Shown: positions 35,460 to 48,652, counted from the first letter of the stretch. The stretch: 64,000 nucleotides of DNA from Rhipicephalus microplus (GCF_043290135.1 NC_134704.1:23912001-23976000); one strand, 5' to 3'. Notes: generated by a model from the sequence alone, not told the origin. Made by a program: numbers and translations.

Positions 35460-36290
35460 TTACAAGCCCATGCGTATAGTAAGATTGGATGTGATATGAA
35501 TTCCTAAGTATTGTATGAGGTTACTTGATCTCAAGGTAAATTATTTAGGTAGTATACCCGAGAAGAGTTAGGTGACCTAAATATATGCTTAACTTTACTT
35601 AAGTTAATATTTAGTTCCATTAGCCACAAGCTGCACCAGTTAGATATTTATTTAAATCGGAGTGTAGGCGATTACAATAGTCGTTTAAAGTAACTGCTGT
35701 AAAAGTATCGCAATCATCAGCAAAAAGGTGGATATTAAAAGCTACTTGAGAAGGCAGGTCAATAATATATATTAGAAACAACAAAACACCAATTACCAAG
35801 TTTTGGGGCACTCCTGAGATAACATGGCACATTTATGAACTGTAGCCGTAAGCAGTAACGTACTGTTAGTGATTAGCAAGACAGCATCCGACCTATTTTA
35901 ATAGGTTAATGTCAAGATTTAAGTTCCGTAACTTGTGGATGAGAAGTTTATAACACACTTTATCAAATGCTTTTGCAAAATCTAAAACAAATGCAGCCAG
36001 CGGATGATGAACGATCAAGAATTAGATCAGTGAAAGATGTAGGTTGAGTCTCACACGATTATGATTTCTTAAAACCATGTTGTGAAGATGAAAAGATGTC
36101 ATTTTCAGAGAAATTGAGGGTGCTTTTGATTACGAAGTATTATATAATAGTTAGAAGCACGTGCTGGTAAAAGAAATGGGCCGATATTTGGTCGTTAAGG
36201 TTTTGTTACCTAATTTGAGAAGTGGAACTACCTCCCTTATACTTTCCACTGATTAGGTAAAGTACCTATGTGGAGTGATAGTCTCAATAG
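35460..36290 (-). pseudogene. CR1/Jockey-like LINE reverse transcriptase relic
   Basis: On the minus strand, in several frames, the RT blocks appear in correct order: PLLKLGNKTL and KYRPISFTSTCF near 36200, FVLDFAKAFDKVCYKLLIHK near 35985, SGVPQNLVIGVLLFLIY near 35800, NIHLFADDCDTFTAV near 35730, then WCSLWLMELNINLSK and YYLNNL, and finally LGIHITSNLTI near 35480. The catalytic FADD is still readable but stops and frameshifts break the chain. Endonuclease and C-terminus are missing. RNase H is not seen, consistent with the CR1 or Jockey groups. Confidence 0.82.
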
Positions 36291-36311
36291 AGCTTGCTGT
36301 CTTCTGTAGTA

Positions 36312-36970
36312 AAAAATGCACATGCAAAATACAACGCAGCTCGTTTTATAAAAAATTATTTTGTAAAACTGTATTATGATCTATTTCCACAATGTGCCTA
36401 ACAAATAAAAAGATTATTAGACATTCATTGCGAAAAATCAAACACGAAAGCCGCCAAAAAAATGTGCGCAACCTATATACATATCCCGATACAAATATAA
36501 AAGAAATATGACGGGCACAAATTTAGAAATTATACCTATAAACAGATGCAAATGGCAAGATCATAACAGAAGTAAGGAACATATGCTCAAGCACAGTAAT
36601 CGGTAATAAATGCACTTTGTATACATTCAAAGGATAAAAAATAAAGTATTCACAAGTACTTTCATTTCTTGTCCTTATCAAGCCTCAGCAACAATTTTCT
36701 CTTTATGAGATAGAGCCCATCACCGACCAAACATTACCACTGCAGTAACTTCTTCCAGTTTTTTGAAGCATAAAACCATAGTAATGCTCAATTTGGGCAT
36801 CTTATTGGTGTCAGAACTCACTTCAGCTGCAAAAATCGCACAGAGCCTGGCGAAGGCTGTGCTGGGGTGAGGGGGGGGGGGGGGTGCTTGTGTACACATA
36901 CACATGCAAAGAGATGTACCAGCATGCATAAGGGACGGCAAAGCCTCCACTCGAAAGAAGTTTCTGGCTA
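36312..36970 (+). repeat. Unidentified diverged repeat, copy B
   Basis: Direct-orientation counterpart of 30170-30860, with the anchors listed there. It begins right beside the RT relic at 35460-36290. A G run is present at 36870-36883. Non-coding. Confidence 0.75.
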
Positions 36971-37304
36971 CACTGCTGGCACAGCGAACAAATAATAAAG
37001 AAACCAATAAATAAATATGAATCATTTTGAACTAAATGCTTAAGGCAGCTACAATATGATGAAAGCTTCATGAACATTACTTGCGTTTACAGAACCCTAG
37101 GCTATGTTACAGAAATTTATTATAAAAGCTTTCAAGAACTTGAGAAAACAATTGGACACCAGGTACATGCGTCAGGAAACTGGAATTTTTTTTTTTAAAG
37201 GAGACGCTCAGCTATGATCGCCTACGTGTAGTCACAGGTCAAGTGATTATCCCAGGAGATAGCAGTATTCCTAGGTACTGGTTCGTTCGCAAGTTTTGCG
37301 CTGC
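36971..37304. other. Anonymous stretch, nothing recognised
   Basis: AT-rich sequence with no motif. Confidence 0.4.
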
Positions 37305-37890
37305 TGTCCTATTGTTGTGCCTACAGTAAATGAGTTGAAAGTCGCCATGTGAACAGAACAACATCGAGAGCTGCCATCGATTTCCTGCGCTTGTTGTTCG
37401 AAACTTTTGGATTACACCACAAAGTGGTTTCAGACAACGGAATCGCATTCCTGTCAGCCAAAATTCAGAAATCCTACGAGTGACAACTGCATCACCGTGG
37501 TGAAATTTGCACCGAACCACCCAGCCACGAACGGACAGGCCAAACGCTACGTGGTAGAGCTAAAACGTGCTCTTGCAAGATACTCTGCGGGGTCATTACA
37601 GCGGCGCATTGCACGTTTATTTTTTTTTTTGTCAAGCAGCTCACAATGGGCCAGACGGGCCAGGTATCGGCGAATCCCGTGTTTTCTTGCGAGCTGCGAA
37701 CACACATCTCAGCCATTCTGCCAGAACCGCCTTGAAAGGTAACACCAGATTAGGAAGACGCCTCGCGTTGCCGGTAGCTCCACAAACGACAACCAGTGGT
37801 CGCCCGCCAGTTTCAAAGTATGCCCGAATGAACGGCAGCCATCGTAAAAAAAAAAAAAAAGTTTCACCCGGAGTTTTGGTTTGTTGAAGT
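37305..37890 (+). pseudogene. Ty3/Gypsy-type integrase relic
   Basis: Across three frames the sequence reads AYSKxVESRHV and TTSRAAIDFLRLLFETFG, then HHKVVSDNGIAFLSAKIQK (the second catalytic Asp in SDNG), then VVKFAPNHPATNGQAKRYV (APxHPxxNGQAE with Lys for the catalytic Glu), then ELKRALARYSAGSLQRRIAR and a C-terminal stretch with HNGPDGPGIGES. This is the core of a Gypsy-type retroviral-like integrase, which would insert the element cDNA into the genome. One stop (37309 region), at least two frameshifts and loss of the DDE glutamate make it inactive. No RT or gag is nearby. Confidence 0.82.
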
Positions 37891-38869
37891 TAAAGCCCCT
37901 TAATCGCGTCTTCTACCGAAAAGCGCATGGAGAGGCTTTAGACCGGGCATTGCCGCTTCCAAAGATGCAAGGATGCACTCTGCCCTCCACTTTGACCACC
38001 CCCCCTCCCCCTCGATGCTGGGCGCGGCGCGCTCGGGGAGTGACGGACTATCGGGGCAATCAGTGTGCCCACGCACTGGTTGCCTGTCCATTGTGCTCCT
38101 CGCCCCTTTTATTGCCCACAGTGGACTCGAAAGCCAGCGCTTGGACCATTTGGACCATGCTGCGCGCAAATGCCTTTCTTGAAAGTAATAAAGTCAGTTC
38201 CCTGTTACGTACGCTTGGTATTATGGCTACCATGGACATAACACAGTGCAAATAGGGTTATTAGTTCCTAACAAATTCAACCTCCCCACCTTTCAGCATT
38301 ATATCTCTCTCTTTTAACTTACTTCCGTTAATATTTTTAATTTCTATCAATAAATTGGAGAGGTGCGCAGTGAAAAAAAAAAGGAAGTGAATTTATTTAT
38401 TTAAATACTTGTTTTTTATTTCAGAGAAAAAGTGCCATTCTAGTGCCGGACATTGGGCAGGGGTGTGGCGCAGTGGACGCAACATTGTGTAGGAGGTACA
38501 GCAGTATAGATAGTGTTGAATGAAAGCGCGATGATTCAAAACGCAAAAAAAAAGAAGCAACATAAAACATGGTCCACAATCCCAAGAATGGCCATAATAC
38601 ACTAAAAAAACAAAAACTATAAAAACAGTGTCCACTAGGTTATTTGGTTTGGGTAAAAAGTAAAAAGAACTCAAATATTAACTGTATCAAAAATAAAGTC
38701 GGCAATGTTAAGAAGCGAGACATTGCAAAATCGAAGAATTTAAGAATCGTGCAGAAGCGAGGCATTGAACCTCAAGCAATCAGTCTGATCAAGATGGGTA
38801 TTAGAATAAAGTGCACTGTAATATATATGAAGGTGTAGTTATGAGCTACGTGAAACAGCTAACGCACGA
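37891..38869. other. Anonymous stretch, possible LTR remnant in the first part
   Basis: The segment 37900-38205 directly follows the Gypsy integrase and ends with an AATAAAGTCAG signal near 38187, which would fit a decayed 3' LTR. No matching 5' LTR is in the window, so this cannot be confirmed. The rest is AT-rich with no motif. Confidence 0.3.
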
Positions 38870-38873
38870 AGAA

Positions 38874-39735
38874 ACTAGTTGAGATCGACACTTACAAGAA
38901 TTTCTGGCGGCGTATTGTTCCGCTCTCTGCTTGTTCGAAAAAAAAAGGTACCTGTATATAGGGGCTCAGTCACTCTTTCGAGATTGGAGGCACGCGTTTC
39001 GTGGCGCAAAATTGGTTCGATATAATTAGACTTTTTTTGTATTGCCAGCTTATTATTATATATGCGATAAAACAGCTTCGTTATTTCGCGATAACGTCTC
39101 CATTCCAAGGTTTCTAGTTTAGCGCCTTCGAGAAGAACTGACGGAGATGTGTTACATTTACGTATTGAATATGAATTTTACAGCTTTTCGCTGTATTGAT
39201 TCAAGCTTATCTGTGTTAGCTTGCGTGTGCGGGTCCCAGACAGCCGATGAATATTCTAGTATTGGTATTACGTTCATTTCACATTTCGGTTTGCCGAATG
39301 CCATAGCGAATGCCCGTAAGTAGCCTTGTATATTCAAAGCCATTTTCTCAGTTTAACAAACATGTTGGTTTCATCTTAATGTAGATGTGATAACAAGACT
39401 AAGGTGCATATACTGTGAGACAAAGGACAAGAATTGATTGCCTAGGTTGTATTGGAATGTTAGTAGATCTTTTTTGCAGGTCATGGTTATCGCCAGAGTT
39501 TTTCTCGCGTTAAAGGTCATCTGTAATTTTGTGCATAAATCTTGAATCTTAAAAGAGTTATTTAAAAGAACCTGGTCACTGGATGCGTTAACTACTTTAA
39601 AGCGCGCAGGCATTCGCAAAAAGCTTTAGATTTGCTGCAATATCACGGGTGGCATTGTTGATATAAACCGAAAAGAGGTCCGAGGACGGATCCCAGAGGT
39701 CTGCCAGATTTAAGCGGCGCAGACGGCGAGTTGAT
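38874..39735 (-). pseudogene. Second CR1/Jockey-like LINE relic, RT to C-terminus
   Basis: Minus-strand frames in order: YINNATRDIAANLKLFAN (with the RT FADD decayed to FANA) near 39650, VVNASSDQVLLNNS and QMTFNARKTLAITMTCKKD near 39500, YNLGNQFLSFVSQYMHLSL near 39400, then PILEYSSAVWDPHTQAN and KLESIQRKAVKFIF near 39200, then LEWRRYREITKLFYRIYNN near 39080, ending NNTPPEILVSVDLN at the stop near 38875. The ILEYSSxVWDP segment is the standard post-RT signature of CR1/Jockey-type proteins. It is 5'-truncated and broken by frameshifts. Confidence 0.82.
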
Positions 39736-42700
39736 ACCACCATCCGTAATACCACGGCCGGTGAATATTACTCGCGCTTTCAAAGCCTAACCTAAGATGC
39801 ATTCGTTAATTAACACTAATTAACTAATTAGTAGATACCTAAAACTACTATGGAACCTGTAAAACTCGAGAATGTGCTGTAAATTGAGGGGTCTATGTGG
39901 TACATACACTGACTGTTCGGAAACGCGCACTTCGTCTTTTTTTTTTTTTAAGTACCCTATTGATGTTCTATACTATTGATCTTCACCTCAACGAACACTA
40001 AATATTGTTTTACGAGGTCATGAATGTGCCTTCCATAAGAATCCTCTCTTTTTACGCGTACCCTATTTTAATATTTGCGTGGCACCGTAGAGTACACCAT
40101 CTCAACGCTAGATGGAGCTACGAGGGCTTGACGGCTGTCGCACCCTCAACAAAACTGGCCAGGGAACTTTTTTTTACCACGCGATTAAAACACGCTCTAC
40201 ACCATCATGAACTAGACATATGCCAGTACCTAAATCCCAGAAAGCAATTGGATATATTCAAGCCCGGCTCTACGGTAGCGATTCAAATGCGGTAAAACAG
40301 CCGATATTTCTGAGAGCGCCCATAGGCGCTGTGCATTATTTTTTAATAAGCTAGGGAACTCGCACTATTTCAACTACAATACTGTAACTGCGGCAGAAGA
40401 AAGGTTCATGCAGTTGCTACTTGAAACCGTGAAAGCAATGAGAAAATCAGAAAGGGAGAGGAGTTATTATTTTTTTTCTCTCCCGTCCCATAGAGTGACG
40501 CGGGGCCCCGCCTCCACCGTGCGGGAAAGCGCGCCTCCTGCGCGTGGGCCGGAATCCTGGGGACGGACCTATGATACGAATGAACCTGGAGAACATGATT
40601 CAATGATGAGCATATCCACCTGATGTTTGCCTCACTGCTTCTTGAATTCTGTTAGGCACTTGTAAAATTGTGATCACACCTTCTTTACTGTTCATATTGC
40701 TGCTTGCAAAGGGTTCAATGAATCGGAACATTGTCACCAGCGCCACCATGACATTCTGAGCTACAAGGAGAGAGGACGCGTGATTTAAAACACAGCCTAA
40801 TGAATGTCGTCTTAAAGAAAGCGAAACGACACACTGCCTCAAATTTTAATTTACAGTCCTTTATAACACAGTGCTTTTTTTTAGCTTTAAAGCCCAGATA
40901 AGAAGCGACAACATCTTGCCACAACAGTGTTGCCTTGACGGCATGCTCCAACGACGAACACGCAAGTAGGAAGGGCTGATGACGCTACTTTTTTGCCGAC
41001 CACAACTCGACACCCGTCAAATGGAAAATATTGCATGGAGCGAATGCATCGAGAGAGACAGGTTGACTAGAAGTATTTGCTGGCTATCTTTAGGATACTT
41101 GGAGACTATCATTAGGATTTTCGGTCACTTTCCCCGCTTTGACACGCCCCGTGGGCATATCAGACAAAAAGACAAAAGAAAACAAAAACATAAAAACGGG
41201 CATTTCAAAAAAACCGCTCCATGAAGCAGCTCGTTCAGCGGTTTCCTGGAGTGCAAAAGCAGATAAAGAGAGAAAAACGAGGTGCGGCATTAAGCAATAC
41301 AGTAAAAGGCAAACAAACTCTCGGTACTCAAAGGACGCTATTTCTCGATTTATGTGTACGTTACGTGAAAAAAAAAAAGGAAACATAGAAAGACCAAACT
41401 TTTGTTGATGAGCTCCCTGGGGAAAAAACTTTTGCGGCTGCAAGTAGAACAGTTGTTCCTGTATAAAAACAACTGAAAGCGCTGGGAGGAACGCGTGTTC
41501 ATATATTTTACGCGAGGACCACTCCGCCTTATCTCCTGAGAGTACGGCGACTATAGAACTTCAAGTTTTCTTTTTTTCAAAAGGTCATTAATTTCGCTAT
41601 AAATGCTCTCAGCGAACGTTCACTGTAGAAGCAGGAAGAGATCGCTGCTATGGCAAGAAATTCACGGGCTGGAAAGGCAAACGCTCCGACAGCAAAGAAA
41701 AATTTATGAAATTGCAAGGAATGATTAATTAGCTTTTTTTCGCAACATGATTGTAAAAAATATATTAATGTACCTTTGAGAATGGAAAGACACTCTAATG
41801 CTACTCTAGAGGCAGTAGTAATTAGGGACTGATGCACCTAGAAATTGGAAAGTGGGCCCGAATGGGGATAGGAATAAAAAAAAAGAGAGCTACTGATAGA
41901 AAGTGAAAACGTAGTTGGCGTACGAAGGCGACCGGGAAGTATTACAAGAAAAGTGTCTTGCAAAGCAGGGCTTTATTCAGGTGTGAAAAAAGCAACGAAA
42001 TGAAACGAGAGGAATTAAAACGGTAATCAGTCTACCACAGTTCATGTTGGTAGTGTGCGAAGTGCGCGTACAGCTAACGTCCTTTCATCCGCATGGTTCT
42101 CATATCTCCACTTCCCAAGGTACGTGGAATCTGCCACTTCTCATAAGTTTGAAAAAAGAAAGAACTCAAGCAAGCAAGAAGGAAAGGCATACTTCAGGAC
42201 AGGATTGTTGTTGTGTTGATTGTATTTTACGCGTTTGGGTGAAGAGACATGTCTATCTGGAATGAGAAGTTTTCGAAATTAGAAAGTAAGATTCTGCCAT
42301 TAGGCCACACGAATGGAAGTGTGCGCATGCGTGACTGATTCGCTGACGCTAATAATTACGGGGAAATGTGCTGAGCATTTGAATAGCTTTCACTTGATGA
42401 AGTTTTTAAACAATTGATGCTAAAACAGTACCAACGGTCACTATCGGCCATGTCCGGTTCGAGTGGGCATATGTATCGATGGTTTGAGGTGTAAATATGA
42501 AGTTAAGCGTAAACTTTTGAAGCACTATCCACGGATAATATTGCATTGCTTCCACTGAATAACTTGCATGAACTTGGAATTCTCTGCATGCAGAGAACAA
42601 AAAAGTACACATGATAACGCAGACCTGGAAAATAAAGGTTCGACAAAAGACGCAGGAGAAATCATAAAAGTTGGGCGCTGAACTTCAACAATTCATTTGA

Positions 42701-43019
42701 AAGAACAAGCCACCTTATTGTAGCTTTCGGCGCACGTGCACATGAATATCGGCAAACATGGGTGAAATTTGCATATTTAACAGCTGCATCTCATTTCAGA
42801 GAAGTCAAACAGACGTATCTCTGATGCAACACGTGCCTCTTTTTTAAATGTAAAACACCTCAAATAACTCTCGGGCTAATTCACACATGCGCAAACAGCT
42901 GTAACCGGATGGCTTGTTCTTTTCATTAGTTAAATTTTGGCGTCTGTCCTTTCTGCCCTCTCGCACTTTTTCTCTTGAATTTTTATTTTCAAAGTTTGCG
43001 CTACTATGTAACCATTGGA
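39736..43019. other. Long anonymous stretch, nothing recognised
   Basis: No coding motif was recognised in any frame. A GC-rich patch lies at 40490-40570. Short purine-rich runs occur at 41160-41220 and 42145-42185. Confidence 0.4.
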
Positions 43020-43021
43020 TG

Positions 43022-43440
43022 TTAAAGGGACGCTAAAGACAACCATTAAGTCGATGTTGATTGTTGAAATAGCTGTCCAGAAACCTCGTAGTGTTATTTT
43101 TGTGCCAAGGAAGGGCCTATTTTGAAATAAAATCACGTTTTAGTAATCCGCATCGGGTTAGCGCACTTCAAATTACCCGCATCAAGAAGTGGACCGACCG
43201 GACCGACTCACGTCACTGTTGCCGTCCACAACGTTGCCTGACTTTACTGCGCTAGCAGTAGCAGACCGAAAGCAGCGGGAGCCACTGCAGCAACAACGGC
43301 CATTCATCAGTTTCTCGCCGTTGGCTTCAAAATTGCAGACATTTTTTTTTCAACTGCGCCCCGCTAGATGGCACCACAGTTCTCGTGTAACCACGTGAAA
43401 ATTTAAATTTTGTACCATTCGCGCCATTCCCCATAGTAAC
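43022..43440. repeat. Probable decayed dispersed repeat
   Basis: The start TTAAAGGGACGCTAAAGACAA resembles a dispersed repeat I recall from tick sequences. Neither the boundaries nor the class can be fixed here, and no second copy lies in the window. Confidence 0.3.
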
Positions 43441-43449
43441 ATTTTTTGG

Positions 43450-43682
<233 letters not shown>

Positions 43683-45164
43683 GCTCAACGTGGTTTTTTC
43701 AACGAGGCCAGCGTCAAACAGCGCCGCTTTCCATAGTTTTTTTTGGTGCTATACTTTGGCTGTAGTATTGTTACCTGGAGCATCCAGCTTTGCTAATTGT
43801 CAACGCAATCAAGAGAGACCCACATGAAGCGAACAACGCTTTTCTCACGAACATTTCAGACAGACCCTATCCAAGACTTTCCGGCGCGTTATCTGCGACG
43901 TTCTTGCCTAATGCTGATGCCGTAGGCCTTCACTAATAGCCCTTCTAGCGCTTTCTTGAGCAGCGACAGGGAGGAAGTTTGTTGTCGCGTAAGCTCGCTA
44001 ATCTCGAGTATGAAGGCGAAGTGTTCTCGTCACAAAACAAAGAATGAAATAAAATAAGAAATCGTACACGTAGAAAGTGAAAAGCGCCTCCCTGACTATA
44101 GCGGACTCGTGCGTGCATTGGCAAAGGAGCACATGTGTGGATAAGAGTTTTACTTTAGCTACACGACTGTGAACCCTTCTTAAGCTCTAGCTTTTAGTTG
44201 GGAACTCCCGCCACTCGCTCTACCGTCACAAGGCGCGCGAAAGAAATGCGAATAAATATATTACCGGGAGAAAAGAAGTAAAAAAATTAAACAGATCTCC
44301 CGTACTTTGGGAATCGACGTTATGCGAAGCACGCGGAGGGAAGTTGACCATGTTGCAATTTGTTTATTGTGCGTTACATCATGAAATGACGTCTAATATA
44401 TGTACAAATGTTGCGTGCACAGATACATGTTGAACAGTTGTAGATTTTTATATAACTAGTTGTTCGAGCTTGCACTAAGATGCCAACAGGAACATGTGTA
44501 TTATCAACACCAGAAGCGATAAGCTGATATGAAGTACTGGTGGACGCGAACATTGTAGCCCTGGGCACTGCTACATAAATAAACTTCAGTGTATGGCACC
44601 TAACGACAACCAATGATAACCCGACTTGACGGCTGTACCATAGGTGTACATAAGAAGGTTTACAAAATTGGATAGTCAGCACTGCAACCACAATCGAGGT
44701 TCACGAACATTAGGGCCTATTTTTGAAAAGTAAATCCGAAGCCTGGCGTGGCTTTGTGCAAGAATATTCGATTTCCACGCAAAATGTTGGGTTAAATTAG
44801 TGCTGGACATCCTGCTATTTATCCTTTGCATTCGACTGGTCAACGCTGCCAATGTTCGCCTTAGCTTAACGCTCACGCGATAAAATTATTCATGTGTTCT
44901 GGTCGTTCCTTGGTCGATACTAAGTGTCAATCACCTGTGGCCACGGTGTGCCTGTGGCACATACTCGCATACCGGTGGCACATACCCAACCTCAGGTATG
45001 TGCCACTGTCTGGCGGGAAGTATTGGACGTACGCGACGGCATTGTGAGATTATTCTTGTCTTGACGAGCGTGTCATATTGGTCAAACCATTCTACCCTCC
45101 CAAAGTAATTGTGGCTCTCTTCAAGCTAGGGGGTGATCATAAGATCACCTAGATGTAAGCGGAC

Positions 45165-45233
<69 letters not shown>

Positions 45234-45447
45234 CCAAATGTGTTTGCATTACGCAAACAAATGCTTCGCATTAAAAATATATATTTACAATTAAGGTATT
45301 CAGAGACACCTAAAGCCAGGCACAGAGAAGACAAAATCAAGTCTACGCGAACATCAGAAAACGTCGTCTTCCATTTAGCTCTCGTGCTCTGCATCCCCGA
45401 CAACATTTTGTAGCAGTATTAATATAATAACATTATATAGAGCTTGG
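43683..45447. other. Anonymous stretch with hairpin and AGAT array
   Basis: A perfect 12-bp stem (GTGGCACATACC at 44975-44986 with GGTATGTGCCAC at 44995-45006) lies beside a further direct copy of GTGGCACATAC near 44954. No coding motif. Confidence 0.5.
45165..45232. repeat. AGAT microsatellite
   Basis: 17 uninterrupted AGAT units. Confidence 0.98.
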
Positions 45448-45655
45448 TGTCCCCAAATCCCGTTAATTATGAGAGAAGCCGTAGAGGAGGGTTCTAAATG
45501 TTTTTGAACACCTGGCGTTTTTTTAACTCGCGCTGCCGTCACACATCAGAGCGACCTCAAGCGTTTTTCCCTATCAAAACAAGACCAGCGCAGCTGGAAT
45601 CGAACCCGCGACCTTCAGGTCAGCAGCCGAGCCTCATAACCACGGTGGACCGCGA
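45448..45655 (-). mobile_element. Old, diverged Ruka-like SINE
   Basis: The minus strand retains a recognisable tRNA-like B box (CGCGGGTTCGATTCC at about 45598-45612) and the body motif ending TACGGCTTCTCTCATAATTA. The A-box region is mutated and the tail is gone. Confidence 0.72.
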
Positions 45656-47018
45656 AAGAAATGTTCCCCCTTGTTTTGCATCTCTCCTCTGATTCATGCG
45701 GCAAATTCCGTTTACAAATCGACCTTTCGGAAAAGCATTTTACTGGATGTCGTGTCTCATGAAGATACAAGAGAGGTAATTGGAAGCCAACATTTTATGC
45801 TACTCCTCTCTCTCCGCTGTTTCGCCGAACGAAAAGCTACGATGAGCGCTTGCGCGAAGAAAGACGCGCAACCCCCCCCCCCCCCTCCCCCAAAAGTTGA
45901 AGTGACCGCGACATGAACGCAAAGCTCGTGAGACATTTTTGCCGACGTTGCAGGGCGTAATAACAGTCAGCCGTCTGCTGCCGCGTCTTATTTATCACTG
46001 TGTTGTGCTTTGAGTGAACTTGACTCTGCATATTTAGTGCACTTTGTTACTTACGGCAGCGTGCGCAATGGCTGACGTCGCTTCGAACGTAACTTTCCTA
46101 ATTTTTCGTGAGGACGTCAGCAGAATGAATCATCTCTGCGAGGACTCAGCCTCGCCGTCCACTGAACAGCAGTTGAATCAACCCCGCAGTGGAGAGAAGC
46201 TTTGTTTGCTTCTTGAAAGAGCAGACCACTTCAAATACCTGACGTCGCGCCGCCATAGAAACGGAGTTTCACTATTTACTAAATTAGATGCCCGGTTTGT
46301 TTGCGATGACGCGCCTCTGTGAAGCAAAGCCTCAGTAGCAAGAGCAGTTGGCAAGAGCCTTTCCTGATGTATGCCGCTCCCCTTTATTCAATTCATCATT
46401 ACTGTTTTTTTTAGTGACCACAAGATTGGTTTTCCAGAATCGCTCTCACGTGGACAAGCATTAACAGGTTTCTACTAAAAGTATGGGAAGCAGTACTGTA
46501 AGAAAATACAGTAGTTAAGTAAATAATGATTGGAATGGCACACGGTTTGCGAAAGGAATATCGAAAGTTCTTAAGTCTACTGGACTTTGTCAAAAAGCAG
46601 CTAAGTTTGTGTACATTACTCTGAAGAGCAATGCCGAATGACTGTTACATGACAAAGGGAATATTTGCAAAAAAGAAGGTTCAACTGAAAAAAAAAAAAA
46701 CGCCAGACATGCGCGGAAGGCACGGCACAGTCACGCACAGTCACTGCGAAAACTTTAAGAGCGGCCTTTCAGAGCCTTTTCTAAACACTAATTAGGTAAC
46801 TGCTGCAAGCACATTTGCTGGGTATCCAGTATGACATTAATAATCATAATTTCTTGATAGAAGGCCGGCATTCGCTGCTATCCTTCATCATCATTCTTCT
46901 GATAAGCGTGGTATCCGCTATACACTTATTAAACATTTTCGGCAATTTTTAGTGTAGTGGCTGACGACGATAAAGAAATATGCAGGAAGTGGGTATGCGC
47001 CACAGTTACTAGGTGATT
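45656..47018. other. Anonymous stretch, nothing recognised
   Basis: A C run occurs at 45872-45884. No coding motif. Confidence 0.4.
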
Positions 47019-47060
47019 ATGATGATGATGATGATGATGATGATGACGATGATGATGATT
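47019..47060. repeat. GAT microsatellite
   Basis: About 13 GAT units with one GAC variant. It is not preceded by the RTE tail sequence CAGGCTGAT, so it is not treated as a LINE 3' end. Confidence 0.9.
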
Positions 47061-48140
47061 TACTAATCCAAGCACCCACTTCACTGGAGCAGTTCAAAGG
47101 CCAGAGTGATTAACCGGGTTAACATATAGCAAAGAAAGCTACACCTAGCAAAAACTGAAGGAAGCTGAAGGTGAGCCAAAATTTTCCCTTGGGTCATTGT
47201 TTGCGGCTCTCGAAGCTCGGTGTTTCTGTGACCCGGCTTGTTTCTTTCGGTTAACCTTGTGTTTCGTCGAACTGCCGATGAGGATCTCGGAGGCCACGTA
47301 GAAAAAAAGCAAATAAGCGCATGGTTGAGATCTGCTCCGCCAAGTGCCGCAACGATCCCAGCTGCTCACAAGAAAACCGCCTTGTTTTTTAGTGAACTTG
47401 TTCAGCTATTTTCAATCGTCTCATTAAAAAGTAATCGGCGTGAGGTCAACTTTTACTCCGGTAACACGTGCATTCATCACAACTCTCAATTTGACCCAGA
47501 ATCAGTGATTTTTCCAGTTTTATATTTCAAACCCATTTTTTTATTCACATTCAGAAAAGCGGCCGTAATTTTGGGACTGGAAGTGCTTAGAAGAGAAAGA
47601 ATAGTGTTACTCGTTGCTCGTGTCAATAAAAAAAAATGTTGAATAACGAAGGACTGCATAGACATTTTTTTCTGGCGTTTTCCTATACAAGATGATTACA
47701 TTTCGCCGCGCACTCTGTTAGCGGTTAGCGCAAGAACGCCCAGTGAGAACGCCCTCATTCACCGCAGTGGACAATGTTCTTTCTTCAACCCTCTTTTGTA
47801 CCTTCCGCTGGTTTGTGTGTTTTCTTAGCTTTTTTTCCTATCTATTAGTTTGATGACGTACATGGGCAAACCACCGGGAGTAGTCGACAGCAAATTGATA
47901 GCGCGGCGGGCCGTGGTCTGTGCCTATGCTGTGTTCATCCTGTCGTAGTCTCCTGTGCCCTGGCATGCGTGGAATTATTTATGGTGGACCCACAAATGCG
48001 AGCGCACTGGCTGATTTCATTTTGTTTTTGTCACTGTCCCCCCCGCGGTGGACACAGCACGCATTTCACTTTGTTTTCTATCTTATCCCGTTTTATTTTC
48101 CCTGTGACTTTTTTCTTATGCTTACGTTCGAGGCTGACTC
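47061..48140. other. Anonymous stretch with a 134-codon frame of unknown status
   Basis: A plus-strand frame at 47238-47642 (134 codons) ends in GTCAATAAAAAAAAATGT, so an AATAAA overlaps its end. It has no recognisable domain and may be chance. Confidence 0.35.
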
Positions 48141-48175
48141 TGTGTGTGTGTGTGTGTGTGTGTGCGTGTGTGCGC

Positions 48176-48226
<51 letters not shown>

Positions 48227-48227
48227 C
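48141..48227. repeat. GT microsatellite with GC interruptions
   Basis: TG dinucleotides with GCGTGTGTGCGCGCG interruptions near 48163-48178, ending in CGCGCGC, potential Z-DNA-forming sequence. Confidence 0.97.
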
Positions 48228-48650
48228 TTCCTCCCCCCCACCTTTTTTTTTTCATCCGTCTTTAGTTCTGTACCAAGCTCCCCCGTCAATTTTCTCCGGT
48301 ATAATGTAGCATTCCAGTTGTTCTAGACAACTTGGCATCACTATGTTTAGTTTCTTTCCTGCTCATTCTTCATTTGCCAGCGTAATCCAAGCAAGGAAGA
48401 TCAGATGAACATGTTATATCAAATGTCTTTGAAAATCGCAGTCCAAAAGAATTACATGAGTAATTAGCACTAAAGCGCAGCGCGAAGAAAGAATTAATCA
48501 CGCTAATGTGCACAAAAGCAGTTCAGAAATAACTACCAACATTGGAAGCGCAGTTGGGACTGTTCGACTATTTGGAAATCATTTCTCGATCCCCAGGGAC
48601 TTAGAAAAAGCAGGTACATTTTTCCTCTAACACACACAAATACAAACACA

Positions 48651-48652
<2 letters not shown>
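48228..48652. other. Anonymous stretch, nothing recognised
   Basis: No motif seen. Confidence 0.4.

Noticed and set aside
35400..35460. TATATA near 35428 as a promoter
   Set aside because: No initiator, transcript or downstream coding region supports it.
47019..47060. GAT repeat as a fourth RTE tail
   Set aside because: The conserved CAGGCTGAT junction and upstream RTE codons are absent on either strand.
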